DNA from: Cunninghamia lanceolata
Taxonomy: Eukaryota; Streptophyta; Pinopsida; Cupressales; Cupressaceae
Assembly: GCA_027924645.1 (NCBI GenBank)
Contig: BSBN01000829.1
Location: 8,308,001-8,372,000 of the forward strand
Length of the DNA stretch: 64,000 bases
Direction of reading: 5' to 3'
The position numbers and the translations under genes were made by a program. This document shows positions 58,200 through 64,000 of this stretch, one piece after another. Within the stretch, counting starts at the first letter, position 1; each line of letters opens with the position of its first letter. Below the pieces are notes generated by a model. That model searched no databases. It saw nothing but the letters and a program-made list of their open reading frames with translations, and was not told the DNA's origin.

Positions 58200-58920
58200 C
58201 TAAAATATTAAAGGGATGTTATTGCATGGGGCTATGAAGATCTTAATACTTTTGACACCTCCATCATTACTCATATGATACCCCTTAAATTAAATATCAA
58301 ACCATTTAGACAGAAACAAAGGCCAGTCAATGCCCTGATAGAACCACTGATATTTAAAGAAGTGTAGAAACTGTTGGTAGCTAAGATTATTTTTCTTGTA
58401 AGGCATTTAACCTAGGTTGCTAATCTAGTACTAGTCTGGAAGAAGAATGCATAAATCAAGCTTTGCATTGATTTCTAGAACTTGAATAAGGCTTCAGAAA
58501 AGGATAACTACCCACTGCCTTCTTTGGATGCGGTGTTGTAATGAGTGAATGGATCTCAAATGATGTGTTTCCTACATGGATATTCTAGATACAATCAGGT
58601 GCTGGTAAAATATGAAGATAGAATGAAAATAGCTTTTACTAGCAAATGGAGAATGTTTGCCTATAGAATGATGCCATTTGGGTTGATTAATGTTGGTGCA
58701 ACTTTCCAACAAGCAATGGACATTGACTTCAAAGATTTGGTAGGTAAGTGTATCATTATATACTTGGATGACCTCACAATGCTTTCCAAAGATAGGGTCA
58801 CCCATGCATCTAATTTGAAGAAAATACTAGAAAGATGCAAATTATATAGGATATGTTTGAATCCCAAAAAGTAAATATTTGGGGTAACCAAAGGAAAAAT
58901 ATTGGGCAACATAATTTAAA
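58200..58920 (+). pseudogene. Reverse transcriptase of element E
   Basis: Ty3/gypsy RVT_1. Segments in order: DTSIITHMIPLKLNIKPFRQ, a stop, the ASEKDNYPLPSLDAVL stretch near 58495-58540, then an open part from 58545 with YSRYNQVLVKYEDRMKIAFT, WRMFAYRMMPFGLINVGATF and the catalytic YLDD at 58761-58772 (residue 73 of this part). KKILERCKLYRICLNPKK closes it at a TAA. Several stops precede 58545. Confidence 0.88.
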
Positions 58921-59563
58921 AAAAGGGAATTTCAATTGATCCTAAATGAGTCAAGTCAATTTTGAAATTACCTATGCCTAGCAGTAAGAAAGAAGTGAAG
59001 TCCTTGTTTAGGAAGATCAATTTTGTAAGAAAGTTTATCATAGGGTTCACTGAGATTGTGAAACCACTTAATGATATGATGAAGAATGACACTAAGAATG
59101 AATGGAGAACTAAATCTAAAGTTGCCTTCACACATATCAAGCAATCAATTACTAAAGCTCCAATGCTGATTAGTCTGGATTATATGTAGCCATTTTATAT
59201 TTATTCATTTGCATATGAACACTCATGTGCTATTGTTCTCACATAGAGAAAGGAAACATGAGACGAGAGATAATTTTTTTTATGAGTTCTCCTTTTAAAA
59301 ATGCTGAAGTAAGATATCCTTACCTGGAGAAACAAGCTTTTGCTCTAGTGAGGGAAGTCAAAAAGTTTTGGCATTACATTCTTAGAAGCAAGACATTCGT
59401 AATTGTACCGGATCATGTAAAATCTTTATTGATGCAATGTGAATTAGGGGAAAGGAGAGGCAAATGGATGATAATCCTGCAAGAATTTGACTTAGAAATC
59501 CAACCAATGAAACTAGTAAGAGGGCAAGGACTGTTTAAGACAATGGCTAATTTGAATCATTAG
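58921..59563 (+). pseudogene. RT connection and gypsy RNase H of element E
   Basis: Starts GISIDPK, LPMPSSKKEVKSLF, INFVRKFIIGFTEIVKPLND, then KVAFTHIKQSITKAPMLISL. The RNase H part is damaged: YSFAYEHSCAIVL takes the place of the ASDxAIGAVL-type motif, then FFMSSPFKNAEVRYPYLEKQ and ALVREVKKFWHYI, LGERRGKWMIILQEFDLEI. A stop and a frame change separate the two halves near 59190-59225. Confidence 0.83.
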
Positions 59564-59599
59564 ATAATTTGTCAATAGTATACAATAGAGTCCATTACT

Positions 59600-60760
59600 A
59601 AGGATGAATGGTATAAAGGCAATACATTTCTTGTTGAACAACAGATGCCCAGAAAACTTGAATTTCACTCAGAGAAGAGCTCTTAGATTGAAGAGCAAAA
59701 GTTTTATGATCAAGAATGGAGCATTGGTTCAGAAGAATTTTGGAGTTTATTTGAGGTGTTTGACTCAGCAAGAAGCAAGACAAGTCTGTCAAGAATTTCA
59801 TGGTAAATATGGAACATGACATGAATCAGGTGATTCTACTACACATTAGATACTCAGATCTAGATATTATTGGCCACATGTTTTCAGGGATGCTCGTCAA
59901 CATGCCAAAACCTGTCACGTATATAAAATTGATACTTCTAGAGAAAGAAATCTAACCATGCCTTTGCAACCTATGTACGAGGTAAGACCATTCACCTAAT
60001 GTGCATTAGATTTTGTAGGCATAATTAATCCAAATTCTTTTGTAAATCATAAATTCATCTTAACTACAACAGATTACTACACTCATTGGATGGAAGTAGA
60101 ACCTTGTCAAAATTGCACCACAGAGGTTGTTATCAAGTTTCTCAAAGATAACATTGTTACAAGGTTTAGAATACCTTTAACTCTAATATGCGATAGTGGC
60201 CCTACTTTCTCATCAACATAATTAATGCAATGGTCTTTTGAACATAAGGTAGTATTGAAATTCTCATCTAATTATTACCCACAAGGTAATGGAGTAGCAG
60301 ATTCCATGAATAAAAATTTGCTTGACATCATTAAAAGGTTGTCAGAAAAGAATCTAAGGGACTAGCATAGTCAACTTAAGTTTACCCTATGGGCAAACTA
60401 AACGAGGGTTAAGTCATCCTTGGGAACTTCACCATATGAACTTGTGTATGAAATAAACCTGGTTTTCCTAGTAAACCTTCAAATCCTAGTCCTCAAGTTC
60501 ATGAAAGAATTTCTAATGGATGAGGACAAAATATAGAGGCTAGGTTTATGAATTTATTGAGTCTAGAAGAAAAAAGAGACACTTGCCTTCAACATTTTGT
60601 CAAACATCAAGCAGTAGTTAAAAGATTGTTCAATAAAAGAGCTAAAATAAAAGCTTTTAGAATCTTCAATTTAGTTCTTTTGTGGGATAAAGCTAAGGAA
60701 AAGAAAGGTGATCATCAGAAATTTGAAAAACTTTGGCTTGGTCCTTAACAAATCTCTGAA
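59600..60760 (+). pseudogene. Integrase of element E
   Basis: The N-terminal zinc-binding region is partly visible (VCQEFHGKYGT, then YYWPHVFRDARQHAKTCHVY). The core follows: CALDFVGIINP with Asp at 60009-60011, TLICDSGPTFS with Asp at 60192-60194. The third catalytic position reads Asp instead of Glu (NGVADSMNKNLL, 60300-60302). After LGTSPYELVYEINLVF the C-terminal part appears from 60548 (NLLSLEEKRDTCLQHFVKHQ) and ends KFEKLWLGP before a stop. Stops and frame changes break it. Confidence 0.85.
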
Positions 60761-62387
60761 ATTCTCAGAGAAAATACTTTCAGGATTAGCTCTTTGACTA
60801 GAAAATCTATTCTGTTTCTCATCAATGGACAATTTCTTAAACATTATATTTTGGTCCTTAAAGTGTAGAATGTACCATATATCATAGAAGAGTAGGTTTT
60901 TTTAGTTGTTGTCTTTGTTTCCTTTTTCTTCCTCCATTTCTTCATTTTGTTTTGTTATCATTTTCTTCCACTTGTTTGTGCCTTTCAATATTCCTATGGT
61001 CTTAAAAGAATAAGGTTTGTATGCAATTAATATTGGAATAGCCTTACCTAGGTCTTGTTGTTTAGTATTTTCCAATATACAATCTATTGTTTCTCTTAAA
61101 TGCTTTGTTTACTTTCATCCCTTATGAACTTTGGAACATAAAGCCGTTATAAACACTCGGATTCTTGTGGAGATTGAAGGGCCTTGTAAAACTTATTATC
61201 TTACACTCATCACTTGATGTTTTCAAAAGCTGGCTAGGATTTGCATATGGTAATGACCTCCCTCAAGTGAAGATCTTAAAAATTATATTCCTTAGAATAA
61301 GGAATTAGTTGTCATAGCATTTGACCCACATTAGTGTTGCAAAAGATTTATTAGCAAGAGGGGTCTATTCCTAGATCAGTGTACATTGTTTAGAGAAGAT
61401 GAAGCAGCTCATCAGAACTTTATGATCATTTCTATTAAATGAACCAAAGAGTGGCTATACATGTGGTTGGATATACTTTGGATATTAGTGTTACTTTTTC
61501 CCAATTATAGATAATATCCAAGTGTTATATGAAAATGTTCAGGTTTGATAGTTCAAGGTTGTTGACAGATATCTTTCAAATAAAATCATATATAGGAGAG
61601 GGCTACCAAATCTACAAAATCTAGGTGATTATTGGTGTTTCCATTATATCATGAGACCTTTTGAATTATAAATTTCACATTGATTCTACTTTCAAGGCCT
61701 ATATTCCCAGATTTTAGATTTTAAGAGTGGAGGGTCATTCAATTTTCTAGAACAACATCATTTGGCCCTTCCTATTTGAAGATTAACAACAGTTAAGGGT
61801 TTTGAGGTCTGAGCATTGGCTAAGGTAACCATATTTGTTTGGATTTGTTGCAGTAACGTTATTCAAATGTCATTATCATCATTCTACCCCACCTTTCTAC
61901 TAGATCCTTTTTATAGTGGTGTCAATTATGCCAGATCCAGTTATCCCTATTGAAAATCCAATTGACTATCATGATTAAAATTTATATCCCATGACAAGGT
62001 AATCTAAGAAATCACTATTTTTTTCAAAGAACATGTTCAAAACATAAATTTGGTAAGTGTACAGTCTGAATCATAAATGTTCCCATATTAACATCTCATA
62101 TCCTACCAGACATTGAACATGTATTATTATAGCAATGGGATATTTCAAAAGAGGAAGTCTTGATACCATTGTTCATCATCATCCATCTTTCCCTTTTCCA
62201 TCCTTAAAGAAAGAAAACTAACATTGGTACCTCTGAAAAGAAGAGGAAGACATAAAAATGCCTCATTATGGTCTGTCCTATTCACATCTCCACCCATACC
62301 ATTCTTGTCATTAGCTATTTTCACTCAACTAGTTTTCCCTAAGGACATTGAAGAATCCCTATGAAGGTAGACCCTCTCAGAAATGAC
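60761..62387 (+). other. Non-coding region downstream of element E integrase
   Basis: About 1.6 kb without a coding frame. A T-rich stretch (60895-60965) resembles in style the one after the D ORF (29880-30000). I looked for a copy of E's 5' LTR here and did not find one. Nothing else recognised. Confidence 0.5.
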
Positions 62388-63475
62388 TGTAGATACCTGA
62401 AAATAGTCACAACCACCTTCATCTATCTTCCACTTTCTAAACCTGACAATTCACACTAGTCTGCCCAACATACATGTTAATTAAATAATTTATAATTATT
62501 TAATTAATATTTCCTCGCCTTTCCTCCATTACCAAAACTCAATTTTTTTACTATAGTTTAAAAATTAAACATTTTGCCAACTATACTTCATATGCACTCC
62601 CAAAAATTAAATAAATATCTCTATTTATTTGATTCTCTATTTTATGCACTTTTCATTACTTTTAGTAATTATCATTATTTTCCTCTTAATCATGTACACA
62701 TGGGTTAATTAAAATTAACTCATAATTACATCTCCCCATGTTTCTAGAAGTTGACTTGTCATTCAATGTACATGCATGTACATGACAAGTGGTACTTTGG
62801 GAGCATGGGCAAATCTTCAAAAAAGAGTACATTTGTCCCATTTTCTTCTCATCCACTCCAAGTGTCACTATTCATGGAATTTTAAATTCCATGTGGAACT
62901 ATTCCACCACTATTCTTCTAATTTTAAATTCCATTTTCCCTCTCCTACAAATTTTAAATTCCTCATGCAAAATCAAAACCATACCTTTTCATAAATGAAG
63001 CCTTACATGCCATACACCTACCTAATACTAGCCATCCATTCATTCAACCATTCAATTCCATCCATTGATCCCCCTTTGAATCTTGGAGCATTTCTCTCAT
63101 CCAACCTCCTCATGACTCTTTTCCAATTCTCCTTGCTTAAGGATTCTCAAGCAATTTGAGGCTTTGATCCTTCAATTCTATCCTAACCCTTCATCCTCAC
63201 CTCAAAAAATCTATAAATCGAGTCTCCCCCATCCATTTCCAAAAAGCACATAGATTGTAATGAAATTATGCCACATTGACTACTCACATAGCTATTTTAG
63301 CATACCATATAGCATAGAATTATATCATTAGAACAAATCAATAGAATTTCATATAGATAGGGTGCAAATATAGTTTGTTATGCATTTCTATTTAGTCTTA
63401 ACTTGAGGTTGCATGAATTCGGTGAGTTAGATAGGTAGTAGCTTGTTGTACATAGTTCACTCTTTCTTGTACACA
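62388..63475 (+). repeat. 5' LTR of element H (Ty3/gypsy-like)
   Basis: Opens TGTAGATACCTGAAAATA and ends near CTTGTACACA, followed by a primer site. About 1.09 kb. It resembles the LTR at 1670-2809 in its opening, the AT-rich hairpins and the TATA box (TATAAAT at 63212-63218). The rest of the element lies beyond the window, so target copies cannot be checked. Confidence 0.7.
62477..62719. repeat. AT-rich hairpins in LTR of element H
   Basis: Perfect arms 62477-62490/62494-62507 (14 bases, loop TAT), 62609-62617/62622-62630 (loop TCTC) and 62704-62710/62713-62719. Further on, a 21-base palindrome lies at 62873-62893, and ATTTTAAATTCC recurs near 62879, 62920 and 62949. Confidence 0.8.
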
Positions 63476-63497
63476 TTTTTGGCACACTCAATGGGAC
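63476..63497 (+). other. Primer binding site of element H
   Basis: TTTTTGGCACACTCAATGGG, then AC. It differs from the element A site only by transitions (five of 22). tRNA not assigned. Confidence 0.68.
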
Positions 63498-64000
63498 CCC
63501 CCCCACCTTAACCATCACTTTTTGCTTGTGTTTTTTGCTTATTTCATTTGTGCAAGTTGGATCAATGTCAAGATTTTGCATAACAACACCTAGAATGTCT
63601 TTGTCAGCACCCAAACCTTCTGAATTAGAGCCAAGTTCTAGAGGTTCTCTGGCCCACTTCAGTGCCTAAATCCTACCATTTAGCACCTAGTTCACTTGAT
63701 TTAGCACTTGATCACAAAAAGCTCTCTATTTTGTAAGAAATCATCAAATTACAATCTATTATAACATTTGACCAATTTGCTTCAGCACATAGCTTGCAAA
63801 CAGTAGCACCCATCCATGATAGATCAACACTCAATTTTTGGGAGTAACCTAAACTTGTATTTTCAATTGTTTTGGGGACAATCACTAAGTTTACAGGTTT
63901 CATGGATAACTAACCTTCTTAATAGCAAATTTGTGTGTGTTATCTCTCTGTTTTGTAGGAAATCATCAAATTACAAGCCGTCATACTCTCCCTATCACAT
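63498..64000 (+). other. 5' leader of element H, cut by window end
   Basis: Non-coding. A direct repeat of about 25 bases (TTTTGTAAGAAATCATCAAA at 63729 and TTTTGTAGGAAATCATCAAA at 63951) is spaced 222 bases. No ORF start was reached before the window ends. Confidence 0.55.

Larger units (their letters stand above)
45717..62387 (+). mobile_element. Element E: Ty3/gypsy Tat-like retrotransposon, incomplete
   Basis: Plus-strand element. The 5' LTR (proposed 45717-45852 plus 53522-54231) is split by element F. Then come the primer site, gag, protease, an RNase H-like domain, RT, RNase H and integrase, ending near 60760. About 1.6 kb of non-coding sequence follows, and then element H. No second copy of the LTR was found in the window, so the 3' end lies beyond element H or is lost. 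The pol sequence, long LTR-distal untranslated part and double RNase H suggest the Tat branch of Ty3/gypsy. Confidence 0.7.

Noticed and set aside
60761..62387. Possible 3' LTR of element E
   Set aside because: No match to the TATA region or the end of the proposed 5' LTR could be found by reading; left as non-coding.

Overview
The window is plant nuclear DNA made almost entirely of nested, decayed LTR retrotransposons. I found no intact host gene, no tRNA, rRNA or CRISPR array. Evidence for a plant: Ty1/copia and Ty3/gypsy polyproteins of plant type, an initiator-Met-tRNA type primer binding site beside copia LTRs, a plant mobile domain, and gag-only non-autonomous elements. The AT-richness, the age of the copies and nesting four deep suggest a very large genome such as a gymnosperm (inference; no species marker is present).

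Left part (1-17 kb). A Ty3/gypsy element enters from the left with an antisense plant-mobile-domain ORF (1-690), a polypurine tract and a 3' LTR (1670-2809). It sits in a minus-strand copia reverse transcriptase remnant (2810-3600). Next is a complete gag-only non-autonomous element, 'A' (3704-10000, TSD GTAAG), which interrupts what looks like a copia LTR (to 11905). That LTR is followed by a primer site, a copia gag remnant (11970-12928), and a long unrecognised plus-strand ORF, 'ORF2' (13533-17135).

Middle (17-45 kb) is a Russian doll. ORF2 is split by copia element B (17136-45228, minus). B's 5' LTR is split by copia element C (24425-44839, minus). C's 3' LTR is split by element D (25222-39197, plus), which reads LTR-internal-LTR-internal-LTR. 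ORF2 resumes in frame at 45234-45456. D carries only an unrecognised ORF of about 466 codons, present twice. Its middle LTR is a mosaic: the 5' part resembles LTR3 and the 3' part resembles LTR1. This is the product expected from unequal crossing-over between a 3' and a 5' LTR.

Right part (45.5-64 kb). A Ty3/gypsy Tat-like element, E, has a 5' LTR (proposed 45717-54231) split by a second gag-only element, F (45853-53516, minus). E then shows gag, protease, an extra RNase H, RT, RNase H and integrase, all pseudogenised, to 60.8 kb. No 3' LTR of E is visible before element H begins (5' LTR 62388-63475, primer site, leader to the window end).

How the parts relate. Three families (A, D, F) lack pol and must have been moved by enzymes from others. 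D and E share a similar primer site and the last eight LTR bases, so an E-like element is a plausible partner for D. A and H share another primer-site type. Most in-frame stops fall where Gln or Arg is expected (CAG to TAG, CAA to TAA, CGA to TGA), as expected from deamination of methylated cytosine in silenced DNA.

All divergence figures below are counts by eye on short stretches and are approximate.
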